This document shows positions 24,239 to 31,685 of a stretch of DNA of 64,000 nucleotides, piece after piece. Both the position numbers and the translations under genes were made by a program. The DNA is taken from NCBI RefSeq assembly GCF_026153295.1, contig NZ_CP110615.1:1240001-1304000 (forward strand), read 5' to 3'. Each line of letters begins with the position of its first letter. The stretch's first letter is position 1. Origin of the DNA: Rhodococcus antarcticus (lineage in GTDB: Bacteria > Actinomycetota > Actinomycetes > Mycobacteriales > Mycobacteriaceae). The notes under the pieces are model-generated. The model was not told where the DNA came from. It made no database searches and saw only the letters and a program-made list of their open reading frames with translations.

Positions 24239-25069
24239 ATGGCGCACCCCCCGAACGACGGCACGCCCGGGCACGACGGACCGGAGCCCGGCAACGCCGA
24301 GGTCGAGCCCGTGGAGCGGACCGAGCAGGATGCTGCGCAGGAGCAGGGTGAGGACGACGACCTGCGGGCGGCGACGGCGGGGCTTGCGGCCCTGGCGTCG
24401 GGCCGGATGAGCCTGCCGGCGCTGCTGACGCGGGTGGCGGAGTTCGCGGTGCGGGCCATCCCCGGTGCTGACGGTGCCGGGCTGACCCTTCTGGAGGCGG
24501 GCAAGGCCGACACCATCGTGGCCACGGCGGAGTTCGTGCGGGCGGTCGACGCCATCCAGTACGGGCTCGGTGAAGGCCCGTGCATCCTGGCCGCCGCGAG
24601 CGGGGCCACCGTGCGGTCGGGGGCCTTGGGTTCGGACCCGACGTGGCCCCGGTTCGGGCCCCGGGTGAGCCACCTCGGGGTGCACAGCGCCCTGTCCCTG
24701 CCCCTGGTCGGGTCGGAGGGGGTGCTGGGGGCGATGAACATCTACGCCCACCGCCCCGACGCCTTCGACGACCGGGCCGCCGAGCTCGGCGAGCTGTACG
24801 CGGTGCCGGCGGCGATCTCGGTGCAGAACGCGCAGGTCCTCGCCCAGGCCCTGGCCCTGGCCGCGCAGCTGGAGACCGCCCTGCGCAGCCGGTCGGTCAT
24901 CGACCAGGCCATCGGGGTGCTCATGGCCCGCTCCGGGTACAACCCTGCCCAAGCCTTCGCCCGGCTGCGGGCGATGAGCCAGCAGGAGAATCGCAGGCTG
25001 GCGGTCATCGCGCAGGGCATCGTCGAGCAGGCCGCCAGCCGGGCCCGCGCCCAGCACACCGACGACTGA
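24239..25069 (+). CDS. GAF and ANTAR domain RNA-binding regulator
   Basis: A 276-residue protein. An acidic N-terminal stretch (~1-50) precedes a GAF domain (~60-205; GLGEGPCILAAASGA and VHSALSLPLVGSEGVLGAMN are typical). A C-terminal ANTAR helix bundle (~210-270) shows SRSVIDQAIGVLMARSGYN and AFARLRAMSQQENRRLAVIA. ANTAR proteins bind paired hexaloop stem-loops in mRNA leaders and prevent termination; the GAF part senses a small ligand. No such paired stem-loop was found beside it, so targets are probably elsewhere. The 16-base tandem repeat starts at its stop codon. Confidence 0.9.
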   Translation: MAHPPNDGTPGHDGPEPGNAEVEPVERTEQDAAQEQGEDDDLRAATAGLAALASGRMSLPALLTRVAEFAVRAIPGADGAGLTLLEAGKADTIVATAEFVRAVDAIQYGLGEGPCILAAASGATVRSGALGSDPTWPRFGPRVSHLGVHSALSLPLVGSEGVLGAMNIYAHRPDAFDDRAAELGELYAVPAAISVQNAQVLAQALALAAQLETALRSRSVIDQAIGVLMARSGYNPAQAFARLRAMSQQENRRLAVIAQGIVEQAASRARAQHTDD

Positions 25070-25111
25070 CCACCCCCAAGCCTGACCACCCCCAAGCCTG
25101 ACCACCCCCAC
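25067..25111. repeat. Tandem repeat TGACCACCCCCAAGCC, 2.75 copies
   Basis: A 16-base unit repeated almost three times, beginning with the TGA stop of the GAF-ANTAR gene. Each copy carries another stop codon in that frame. It is likely a slippage product; no hairpin is formed. Confidence 0.85.
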
Positions 25112-25321
25112 GTACTGAGCACCTCGCTGGCTGAGCCCCGTCACCCCGGGTTCACCCCTGCGCACCCCTGGTGGGTGGTCGGGCGTACCGTCGCGGTCCT
25201 GAGTCCGGTGGTGCGGGTACCGACCCGCACCGGGACTCGTACCTTGCATCCCGCGGTCTGCCGGGTGCGGGGACCAGGCACCACGATCACGGCGTCGTCG
25301 GAGCGTCTCCCGAGGTTCCTC

Positions 25322-26011
25322 GTGGATCTCTCCCGTGCCCTGGCCAACGAGCTGGCCGTGCTGACCGGAGCCCTGGACGACCCCGAGGTCGACCTGCAGG
25401 AGCTGGTGCACCGTCTGGGTGCAGTGGTCGGGGTGTCGGTGTCCTCGTTCCAGGGGCTGCGCCTGACCGTGGTCGTCGACGGGTACCCGTTCACCCTCAC
25501 CGCCATGGGTCGAGGCGCCGGTGGCACCGGCCCGGTGGTCGGGGCGTCGGTCCTCATCGCCTTGGCCACGGCGACCCGGCCGGGTCCCCGCAGCAGCGTG
25601 GTGTTCTACGCGGGCACGCCCGGGGCGTTCGTCGACCTCGCCGCGGACGCCGCCCGGCAGGACCCAACACCGGGGGCGGTGATCCTGGACGCCCACCTCG
25701 ATGATCCTGACGGGGAGCACCCGGTGTCGGGTTCGTCGGGGTGGGCGGAGATCTCGGTGATCAACCAGGCCCTCGGGGTGGTCATGGGTGGGGGGCGCAC
25801 CCTGGCGCAGGCCCGGGTGGTCCTGGACGCCCGGGCGGCGGTGTCCGGGCTCGGCATCGTGGTGACCGCGGCGGCGGTGGTGGCCGCGGCGGCGACCGCG
25901 CCCCGGAATTCACCACACGACGTCGACGGCGGCGGGGGTTCTGACCGTGCGGACCTCGACGACGACGACCCCGACGGGGTCGTCGCGGGACAGAGCCCGG
26001 ACCCGCGTTGA
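25322..26011 (+). CDS. ANTAR-like domain protein
   Basis: A 229-residue protein from a GTG with GAGG 6 nt upstream; a longer GTG start at 25175 is possible but adds only Arg/Pro-rich residues. The N-terminal part (VDLQELVHRLGAVVGVSVSS, LRLTVVVDGYPFTLTAMG) resembles a degenerate sensor domain. Residues ~140-190 (ISVINQALGVVMGGGRTLAQ, then ARVVLDARA) follow the ANTAR pattern of the neighbouring protein, but the C-terminal aromatic positions are replaced by Ala/Val-rich sequence. An acidic tail follows. Possibly a diverged duplicate of the GAF-ANTAR gene. Confidence 0.65.
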   Translation: MDLSRALANELAVLTGALDDPEVDLQELVHRLGAVVGVSVSSFQGLRLTVVVDGYPFTLTAMGRGAGGTGPVVGASVLIALATATRPGPRSSVVFYAGTPGAFVDLAADAARQDPTPGAVILDAHLDDPDGEHPVSGSSGWAEISVINQALGVVMGGGRTLAQARVVLDARAAVSGLGIVVTAAAVVAAAATAPRNSPHDVDGGGGSDRADLDDDDPDGVVAGQSPDPR

Positions 26012-26084
26012 TGGGGTGCTCGTCCTCTTGCGCGGCACCATCGATCTGGCCACCCCGGTCGGACGTGGTGGGTTGCTCTGGTGA
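25947..26084 (+). pseudogene. Truncated STAS (anti-anti-sigma factor) start
   Basis: A 45-codon GTG frame overlapping the end of the previous gene in another phase. Its residues VDGVLVLLRGTIDLATPVGR match the first strand and GxIDLAT motif of STAS anti-sigma-factor antagonists, but a stop follows before the phosphorylatable serine and the rest of the ~110-residue domain. It looks like the 5' remnant of a deleted regulatory gene. Confidence 0.45.
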
Positions 26085-26491
26085 GGTCATCTCGCGACGA
26101 GATGATCGACATCGGAGGGTGTCGCAGCACCGGTGCCTCACGGGCGACCCAGCGACCGCGTCGCCTGGTCCTCCCGGGGGTGACCGTTGCACGACGGGCT
26201 GCCTCGCGGGCGTGGTGCGAGCAGCGTCAACCGCCCCCGATCCGAGTCGTGAGGGCCGGACGTCCACCGGCCCCGTCCGGCCGCAGAAGAACCGCCCGGA
26301 GGCCGTAGCTGTGCTCGGTCGGCCTCGGCACCCGCGGAGTCCGTGCCCACGGTCCCGTCGGCCGGGGACCTTCGGCCCGGGACACGACTGCCCACCCTGC
26401 CTAGCGTCGGTCTGGTCGGGGTACCCGCCCCGTACCGCCCCAGCCCAGGAGCAGCCGTGCACACCTCGCCCACCCCGATCCGGTTCCTGCG
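26085..26491. other. 407-base intergenic region before the 26492 gene
   Basis: No gene is supported. It contains the best DevR-type box of the window, listed separately, and probably the rest of the deleted STAS gene in unrecognisable form. Confidence 0.4.
26365..26378 (+). promoter_or_regulatory. Candidate DevR/DosR box GGGACCTTCGGCCC
   Basis: It has the 5-4-5 layout of the DevR box (mycobacterial consensus GGGACTWWAGTCCC and the common GGGAC-N4-GGCCC variant). It lies 114 bases upstream of the gene at 26492 and 5.5 kb from a DevR-like regulator gene. It could activate the 26492-28325 gene series. Confidence 0.5.
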
Positions 26492-26980
26492 GTGAGCCGG
26501 GCCCGGGTCGTCGCGACCGTGGTGGCTGCTGTCCTCGCTGGGCTCGCTGTCCTGGTCCTCGGGGGGGTGCGCACGTTGGCGCCGTCGGTGCTGCTGGGTG
26601 TCACTTTCGCTGTCGCGCACGAGATGCGGTTCGCTCGCACCACACCGTCGGCCCACACCGGCCCGGGCGCACTGCCCGAGTCACCACCGCCCCCGCCGCT
26701 GGCAGGGACGTCGCTGGTGCTGACGGGCGGTGTGGACGTGCTGTCGCTGGACCGGTGGAGCGAGCAGGAGCTGTGCCAAGCCTGGCAGCGCACCTACGTC
26801 CAGCTGCAGCGGCACACCGACGCGGCGTGGACCGAGCACCTGGCGCAGACCCGGTGCACCTACCTCGACGAGCTGCAGCGCCGCGACCCCAATGGGTTCG
26901 CCGCCTGGATCGCCAGCGGTGCCCGCGCGGCCAGCGACCCGATGCGCTACCTCACCACCAGCCCACCCCGCAGCCCATGA
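26492..26980 (+). CDS. Membrane-anchored small protein, paralogue of the one at 22031
   Basis: A 162-residue protein with a hydrophobic N-terminal hairpin (VVATVVAAVLAGLAVLVLGG and a second helix), a Pro-rich linker and the C-terminal block YLDELQRRDPNGFAAWIASG followed by ARAASDPMRYLTT. The GFAAWIASG-RA-SDP-RYLTT core is shared with the 22031 gene, which lacks the YLDELQRRDP segment. GTG start. Function unknown, but duplication within one stress block and the DevR-type box upstream suggest regulated expression. Confidence 0.7.
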   Translation: MSRARVVATVVAAVLAGLAVLVLGGVRTLAPSVLLGVTFAVAHEMRFARTTPSAHTGPGALPESPPPPPLAGTSLVLTGGVDVLSLDRWSEQELCQAWQRTYVQLQRHTDAAWTEHLAQTRCTYLDELQRRDPNGFAAWIASGARAASDPMRYLTTSPPRSP

Positions 26981-27003
26981 GCACCCGGTGGCGACCCTCA
27001 GCG

Positions 27004-27018
27004 GGGACCTCGTGGCCC
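27004..27018 (+). promoter_or_regulatory. DevR-box-like GGGACCTCGTGGCCC
   Basis: The same arms as the site at 26365 (GGGAC and GGCCC) but with a five-base rather than four-base spacer. It lies 60 bases before the ATG at 27078. A weaker candidate because spacing matters for this family. Confidence 0.35.
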
Positions 27019-27077
27019 GCGCGGGCCGCCGCCCGCACGTCCCACTCCTACCCGCACGCTGAACGGAGCTCATTCTC

Positions 27078-27326
27078 ATGACCCACCTCCTGGTGCTCGT
27101 GATCCTCTGGGCGACCTACACGGTCGCGAGGCTGGTGCTGCGCGCTGAGGACAAACCCACTCCCACCCCCGCGCCCGCACCACGCAGGGGTGCAGAACGG
27201 GGTGAGGAACCCGCCGAGGCCGCCAGCCCGGGCGGGCTGGCGTGGACCGCGGTCGATGACCGCCAGCTGACCCGTCTCCTGAGGAGCTCCGCTGCGCGTT
27301 CGACCAGGACCGGGAAGCGCGCATGA
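27078..27326 (+). CDS. Single-span small membrane protein
   Basis: An 82-residue protein: one N-terminal membrane helix (LLVLVILWATYTVARLVL), then a Pro/Ala-rich, charged cytoplasmic tail. GGAG lies upstream of the ATG. The stop overlaps the next start (ATGA), so it is coupled to the stress-protein gene. No family recognised. Confidence 0.6.
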   Translation: MTHLLVLVILWATYTVARLVLRAEDKPTPTPAPAPRRGAERGEEPAEAASPGGLAWTAVDDRQLTRLLRSSAARSTRTGKRA

Positions 27327-27823
27327 GCACCCGGAGCGAGATGTTCACCGCCGCCCACGCGGAGCTGGAGTACTCGATGTCCCTCGGTGTCTTCGAGCGC
27401 TACGCCGCGGCGCAGCGCGCCGTCGACCACCTCGCCGATGAGGGCTTCCCGGTGCAGAACGTGGAGATCGTCGGTACCGAGCTCCGCTCCATCGAGCGGG
27501 TCACCGGGCGGCTGACCCGCGGCAAGATCGCCGCGGCCGGTGCCCTGTCCGGGCTCTGGATCGGACTGTTCGTGGGGATCGCGTTCAGCCTGTTCAGCAC
27601 GCAGAACCAGCTCGGCTTCCTGCTCACCACTCCGCTGCTCGGGGCGGTGTTCGGGTTGGCCTGGAGCCAGCTCGGCTACAGCACGGCCACCCGGCACGGC
27701 ACCCGCGACTTCTCCTCGGTCAACCAGGTCGTCGCCACCAAGTACGAGGTGCGCGTGGAGCACGCGCACGCGGCCCGCGCACGGGAGGTCCTGGCGGCGA
27801 TGCCGCGGGAGCCGGCGACCTGA
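27323..27823 (+). CDS. General stress protein-like (GSP17M/DUF1269-type) membrane protein
   Basis: A 166-residue protein. The N-terminal ~65 residues (LGVFERYAAAQRAVDHLADE, FPVQNVEIVGTELRSIERVT) match the alpha/beta domain found at the N-terminus of Bacillus GSP17M-like general stress proteins. Two glycine-rich membrane helices follow (GALSGLWIGLFVGIAFSLF and GFLLTTPLLGAVFGLAW), then a short cytoplasmic end containing YEVRVEHAHAARAREVL. The role is unknown, but relatives are stress-induced. It is coupled to the upstream gene by ATGA. Confidence 0.8.
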   Translation: MSTRSEMFTAAHAELEYSMSLGVFERYAAAQRAVDHLADEGFPVQNVEIVGTELRSIERVTGRLTRGKIAAAGALSGLWIGLFVGIAFSLFSTQNQLGFLLTTPLLGAVFGLAWSQLGYSTATRHGTRDFSSVNQVVATKYEVRVEHAHAARAREVLAAMPREPAT

Positions 27824-27908
27824 CACCTCCCACCCCCATCGCCGGACCCCGCCCACGGCCGGGTCGGCCACCCGTCCGGCGCCCACCAACACCAGGAGAC
27901 GATGTTCC

Positions 27909-28325
27909 ATGACGAGCAACGACGACACTGCCACCCTGTACACCCTGGGTGACCGCGGCCAGAGTGTCGATGGACTGGTCAACGACGTCCGCGGCCGCAA
28001 GGTCACGGACGCCGACGGTGAGGGCATCGGCAGGGTCGCCGACCTCCTCGTCGACGACCAGGAGCGCAAGGTCCGGTTCCTGGTCGTCGAGCACGGCGGG
28101 TTCCTCGGCTTCGGGGAGACCACGACCCTGATCCCGGTCGACGTCGTCACCAGGATCACCGACACCGAGGTCACCATCGACCAGTCCCGTGACCGGGTCG
28201 CAGGGGCGCCGGGCTACGACCCGGACCTCGTCGACGACCGGCCACATCACTCCAGCGTCTACGGCTACTACGGCACCACCCCGTACTGGGGGGCGGGCTA
28301 CGCCTACCCCGGCACCTGGATGTGA
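27909..28325 (+). CDS. PRC-barrel domain protein
   Basis: A 138-residue protein. Residues ~28-90 form a PRC-barrel (GRKVTDADGEGIGRVADLLV, VRFLVVEHGGFLGFGETTTL, IPVDVV). The C-terminus is Tyr/Gly-rich (VYGYYGTTPYWGAGYAYPG). PRC-barrels occur in photosynthetic reaction-centre subunit H and in RimM; free-standing actinobacterial forms are linked to stress. AGGAG lies upstream of the ATG at 27909. It is the last gene of the plus-strand stress series. Confidence 0.85.
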   Translation: MTSNDDTATLYTLGDRGQSVDGLVNDVRGRKVTDADGEGIGRVADLLVDDQERKVRFLVVEHGGFLGFGETTTLIPVDVVTRITDTEVTIDQSRDRVAGAPGYDPDLVDDRPHHSSVYGYYGTTPYWGAGYAYPGTWM

Positions 28326-28379
28326 CGCGGGGTGGGGCGCCTCGTGACGAAGTCTCTGGCCTGGGCACGACGACGGTGG

Positions 28380-28691
28380 TCAGGGCCCTCCCCGTCGTCG
28401 ACTCCGCGGTCCGAGAGAGATGTTGGAAAAACGACCCGGCCGGTGGGACCGACCCACGAGTGCGGTGTGGACCTGGGGTGCGGCGACCGCGGCGGGTAGA
28501 CCACCGGGCAGGTCGCTGAACAGTCGGGCCAGCTCGGCGGTGGTGCGGGCGGTGGCGGCCCGCCCGGAGCGTTCCTCCAGCTCGGTCAGGTCAAGGCGGC
28601 CCTCGCTGAAGTGCCGACCGAGCGCGCTCACCGCGCGGTCCCGGTCGGTGGTGCCGATCCGCATCCCGGCCGCGTCGTCCACGCCGTTCAC
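28380..28691 (-). CDS. DUF1707 (SHOCT-like) domain protein
   Basis: A 103-residue protein whose residues ~10-65 match DUF1707: MRIGTTDRDRAVSALGRHFS, EGRLDLTELEERSGRA, TTAELARLFSDLP. In actinobacteria this short helical domain heads many small membrane or stress proteins; here the C-terminal part is basic (RPGRFSNISLG, RSRRRGG) with no membrane helix. GTG start at 28691; ATG 28664 is an alternative. Function unknown. Confidence 0.8.
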   Translation of the reverse strand: MNGVDDAAGMRIGTTDRDRAVSALGRHFSEGRLDLTELEERSGRAATARTTAELARLFSDLPGGLPAAVAAPQVHTALVGRSHRPGRFSNISLGPRSRRRGGP

Positions 28692-28819
28692 GCTAGCGCG
28701 GCCTCCGTGTCCTGCTCAGGGTCCTTCGCCTCTACGTCCGGGACGTGGTGGTGAGACAGGACTTCGGCACTGTCGCGCGGACGCCCCTGTGGGTCGCCTC
28801 GCCCCGTTTGGTCTGCGAG

Positions 28820-29161
28820 CTACCAGCCGAGGGTGCGCAGGTGCTCGTCATCGATCCCGAAGTGGTGACCGATCTCGTGGATCACGGTGCGGCGCACCTG
28901 CTCCACGACCTCGTCCTCGGTGCGGCAGATCGCGCAGATCGCGTGCCGGAAGATCGTGATGCGGTCGGGCATCACCGCCGAGTACTGCGACGTGCGGGCG
29001 GTCAGCGGGACGCCTTGGTAGAGGCCCAGCAGCTCCAGTGCGGTTGAGTCCTGGTCGACGGTGACGGCGACGTTGGTCATGACGGCGCCGAGGTCGGCCG
29101 GGAGCCCGTCGAGGGCGTGGCTGACCATCTGCGCGAACGGCTCGGGGTGCACGAGGACCAC
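28820..29161 (-). CDS. Zincin-like metallopeptidase (DUF1025-type)
   Basis: A 113-residue protein with the zinc motif HEIGHHFGIDD (HExxH plus a downstream acidic third ligand) in TVIHEIGHHFGIDDEHLRTL. This minimal-protease size and the QYSAVMPDRITIFRHAI segment fit the DUF1025 family of small metallopeptidases. Substrate unknown. The GTG start lies 4 bases after the slipin remnant stop, so both were probably one transcript. Confidence 0.88.
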   Translation of the reverse strand: MVLVHPEPFAQMVSHALDGLPADLGAVMTNVAVTVDQDSTALELLGLYQGVPLTARTSQYSAVMPDRITIFRHAICAICRTEDEVVEQVRRTVIHEIGHHFGIDDEHLRTLGW

Positions 29162-29165
29162 AGGT

Positions 29166-29575
29166 CTAGCGCCTTTCGGTGTGTCCGGATTGCAGCTCGT
29201 CGGGTCGGGCGTGCCGATGACTCAGCACCGCCGCCGCCGGTACCACCTGGGTCAGGACGGGGTTCGAGCTGGATGCGGGCGTCACCCTCGGGGTGTGCTG
29301 GCCGACGACCTTGCGCAGCGTGGTCTGGGCGATCTGGTCGATGGCGGAGTGGACGTTCTCGGTGGCGACCACGGACTTCACGGCGTCGACGACGCGGAAG
29401 TAGGCGACGGCGGAGACGTCGACGCTGACGTTGTCCCGGGTGATGATCCCCTGGGACTGGATGGGCATGGTGACGATCCGCAGCGAGACCCGGTGCAGCA
29501 CCGGACGATCCGCACGGCCAGCGCCAGCACGACGACGACGAGCGCGATGACGACGATGGTGGAGGCCGTGGTCAT
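29166..29575 (-). pseudogene. Slipin/SPFH (band 7) protein gene, internally deleted and truncated
   Basis: The ATG at 29575 opens an intact slipin membrane anchor ([20 protein letters not shown]), ending at RIV. The sequence then jumps to the slipin core [20 protein letters not shown], continuing through [18 protein letters not shown], but in a different frame. The ~35 residues that normally join them are missing. After GQHT the frame reads unrelated sequence to a stop, so the C-terminal half is also lost. Slipins organise membrane microdomains and usually partner with NfeD proteins, none of which is present here. Confidence 0.8.
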
Positions 29576-29610
29576 GGTCCGACCCTGCTCCCGGGGGGCC
29601 GGTGCCGGCA

Positions 29611-29648
29611 GAGGACAACGTCCCGGCGGTGGGCGTCACGTTGTCCTC
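29611..29648. promoter_or_regulatory. Inverted repeat GAGGACAACGT-N16-ACGTTGTCCTC
   Basis: Perfect 11-base arms at 29611-29621 and 29638-29648 lie between the divergent slipin remnant and the MscS gene. The left arm is part of the 15-base word also found at 713-727. The location in a divergent promoter region favours an operator over a terminator. Confidence 0.6.
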
Positions 29649-29780
29649 CAGCTCGAGCAGCGTCAGTCCCGTCCCGGCGGGGCAGTGACGGCGCACGCAT
29701 CCCCACACACCCGTCGGGGTAGATGTAGCCCGGCCCCAGTACGGCTTGGACCTGGGACGGGGTTCGCTGGGGGGTGCGGT

Positions 29781-30809
29781 GTGGTCGGATACCTCGTGAA
29801 CAATCCCCTCGTGTCCGGTTCGTCCGCGCTGCTGGTGGCCCAGTCCGACCCCGGTGCGCCACGGGTGTTCGGGGTGACCCTCGTCGGGTTGAGCGAGACC
29901 ACGGCGGTGAAGGTGGGCTTCACCGCCGTGCTGGTGGCGGTGGTGCTGGCGCTGCGGTGGATGGTGCTGCGGCTGTTGCGCCGCACCCTGGGTGGGGATG
30001 TGGGGGATCCGCGCCGGTTCTGGGGTCGCCAGCTCGTGCAGGTGGGGGTGGCGGTGGTTCTGGTGCTGGGGGTGTTCTCGATCTGGGTCACCGCCGGCAC
30101 CAATGTCAGCACCGGTCTCGGTCTGGTCAGCGCGGGGTTGGCGTTCGCGCTGCAGCAGGTGATCACGTCGTTGGCGGCCTACTTCGTGATCCTGCGGGGC
30201 GACACGTTCGGGGTGGGTGACCGGATCACCCTGGGTGGGGTTCGGGGTGACGTGGTGCGGTTGGGGTTCCTGAAGACCACGATCATGGAGATGGGTCAGC
30301 CACCGGCGGTGGCCGGTGGGGACCCGTTGTCCTGGGTGCACTCCCGGCAGTACACCGGCCGCCTGGTGACGGTGACCAACGGGGTGATCTTCACCGAGCC
30401 GGTCTACAACTACAGCCGCGAGTTCCCCTACCTGTGGGACGAGATCGTGGTGCCGGTGGCCTACACCGACGACCGGGCCGCTGCGGAGGACGCCCTGCTC
30501 ACCGCGGCCCGCACCCACGCCCTGGTCGAGGACGAGGTGGCCGCCCGGGCGTGGTCGGCGCTGCGCGCCCGGTACGCGGTCGCGCCGGCGTCGATGGAGC
30601 CCGCCGTGTACTGGCGGATCACCGACAACTGGCTGGAGCTCTCCGTCCGGTTCCTCGTTCCGGCCCGCGGTGTGCGCGAGGTGAAGGACGCGATGAGCCG
30701 GGACATCCTGGGTCGCCTCGACGCCGCCGGGGTCGGTATCGCCTCGGCCACCTACGACATCGTCGGCGTGCCACCGCTACGGGTCCAGCGGGCACCGCAG
30801 GCAGGCTGA
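29781..30809 (+). CDS. MscS-type mechanosensitive ion channel protein
   Basis: A 342-residue protein. Hydrophobic helices lie at about 38-60 and 85-105, followed by the pore-lining helix ([22 protein letters not shown]) and the beta domain ([20 protein letters not shown], with [17 protein letters not shown]). The C-terminal alpha/beta domain ends near residue 335. Such channels open under membrane tension and release solutes during hypo-osmotic shock. The GTG at 29781 is chosen for the G-rich ribosome site upstream; 29796 is the alternative. Confidence 0.9.
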   Translation: MVGYLVNNPLVSGSSALLVAQSDPGAPRVFGVTLVGLSETTAVKVGFTAVLVAVVLALRWMVLRLLRRTLGGDVGDPRRFWGRQLVQVGVAVVLVLGVFSIWVTAGTNVSTGLGLVSAGLAFALQQVITSLAAYFVILRGDTFGVGDRITLGGVRGDVVRLGFLKTTIMEMGQPPAVAGGDPLSWVHSRQYTGRLVTVTNGVIFTEPVYNYSREFPYLWDEIVVPVAYTDDRAAAEDALLTAARTHALVEDEVAARAWSALRARYAVAPASMEPAVYWRITDNWLELSVRFLVPARGVREVKDAMSRDILGRLDAAGVGIASATYDIVGVPPLRVQRAPQAG

Positions 30810-30851
30810 CTCCGCGGCGCTGCTGCTCCGCGGTCGCACCGGCCGCTGGGC

Positions 30852-31685
30852 TCAGCGCTGGTGGGGGCGTGAGCGAGCGAGCTCCTGCGCCAGCACGCGG
30901 TACACCTGCGCGTTCCAGGCGAGGGCGATGTGACCGCCCCGGACCTCGATCGTGCGTGCGCCGGGCAGGGAGCACGCGGTCGGCGCCACGATCCCGTCGT
31001 CGGGGGTGAGCACGCAGGTCAGGGGTACGGCCCGCGACTGCTGCGCCGCCACCCCCCGGGCGTAGGAGCAGTCGCAGGCGGATGTGAAGCAGCCACGCCG
31101 ACGCGACTCCGGGTGCAGGCCGTACTCCAGCCGCCGGGCGCCGGTCACTGCGAGATTGGTGAGGACGGAGATGTCGTTGTTGTCGGCGAGTGGACTGCCG
31201 AGGGTGATCACCTGCGAGACCCGCTCGGGACGCAGCCCGGCGAGCGCGTTGCCCAGCAGCCCGCCGCGGCTGTGGCCCACGACGGCCACCGGCTGCCCGG
31301 TCCTCTCGTGAAGCCGGTCGAGCCGAGTGTGCAGGCCGTCAAGGATGCGGTCCGCACAACCCACGTTCCAGCGAATGCCCGAGAGCTCTGCTCGGTAGCC
31401 CCGCCGCCGGAGCCAGCGCGCCATCGTGCCCAGAGACGCGTCTCCGGCCATGAAGCCGGGGATCAGCAGCACCGGCCGGCCCTCGCCGTCCGCAACGCCC
31501 TCGCCTCGCCACACCGGGTCGGCGAGGAGCGCGGCGAACTCGATGGGCCAGCCGTACTCGCGCAGGGGATGGCCCCACCACCGACCAGCGGGTGAGGTCC
31601 CGGGTGCCGACCCAGCGTCTCGGGGTGTGGACCCGGGCCTGGCCACCTCCTGCGGTTCAGCGTCGTCGACGCCGACCGTGTTCAT
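30852..31685 (-). CDS. Alpha/beta-hydrolase (esterase/lipase-like)
   Basis: A 277-residue enzyme. The nucleophile elbow is VAVVGHSRGGLLG (Ser ~153), the oxyanion region is LLIPGFMAGDASL, the acid is probably Asp in LTPDDGIVAPT, and the His is in VRGGHIALAWN. A Cys-rich insert (RGCFTSACDCSYARG) precedes the acid and is unusual. No signal peptide. The stop-distal end of the upstream acyl-CoA ligase overlaps its ATG (ATGA), so it is co-translated with it. It may hydrolyse an ester to free the acid that the ligase activates; that pairing is inference. Confidence 0.85.
   Translation of the reverse strand: MNTVGVDDAEPQEVARPGSTPRDAGSAPGTSPAGRWWGHPLREYGWPIEFAALLADPVWRGEGVADGEGRPVLLIPGFMAGDASLGTMARWLRRRGYRAELSGIRWNVGCADRILDGLHTRLDRLHERTGQPVAVVGHSRGGLLGNALAGLRPERVSQVITLGSPLADNNDISVLTNLAVTGARRLEYGLHPESRRRGCFTSACDCSYARGVAAQQSRAVPLTCVLTPDDGIVAPTACSLPGARTIEVRGGHIALAWNAQVYRVLAQELARSRPHQR

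Noticed and set aside
29611-29648. Inverted repeat as a transcription terminator
   Set aside because: It lies between divergent gene starts and lacks a following T-run, so an operator is more likely.
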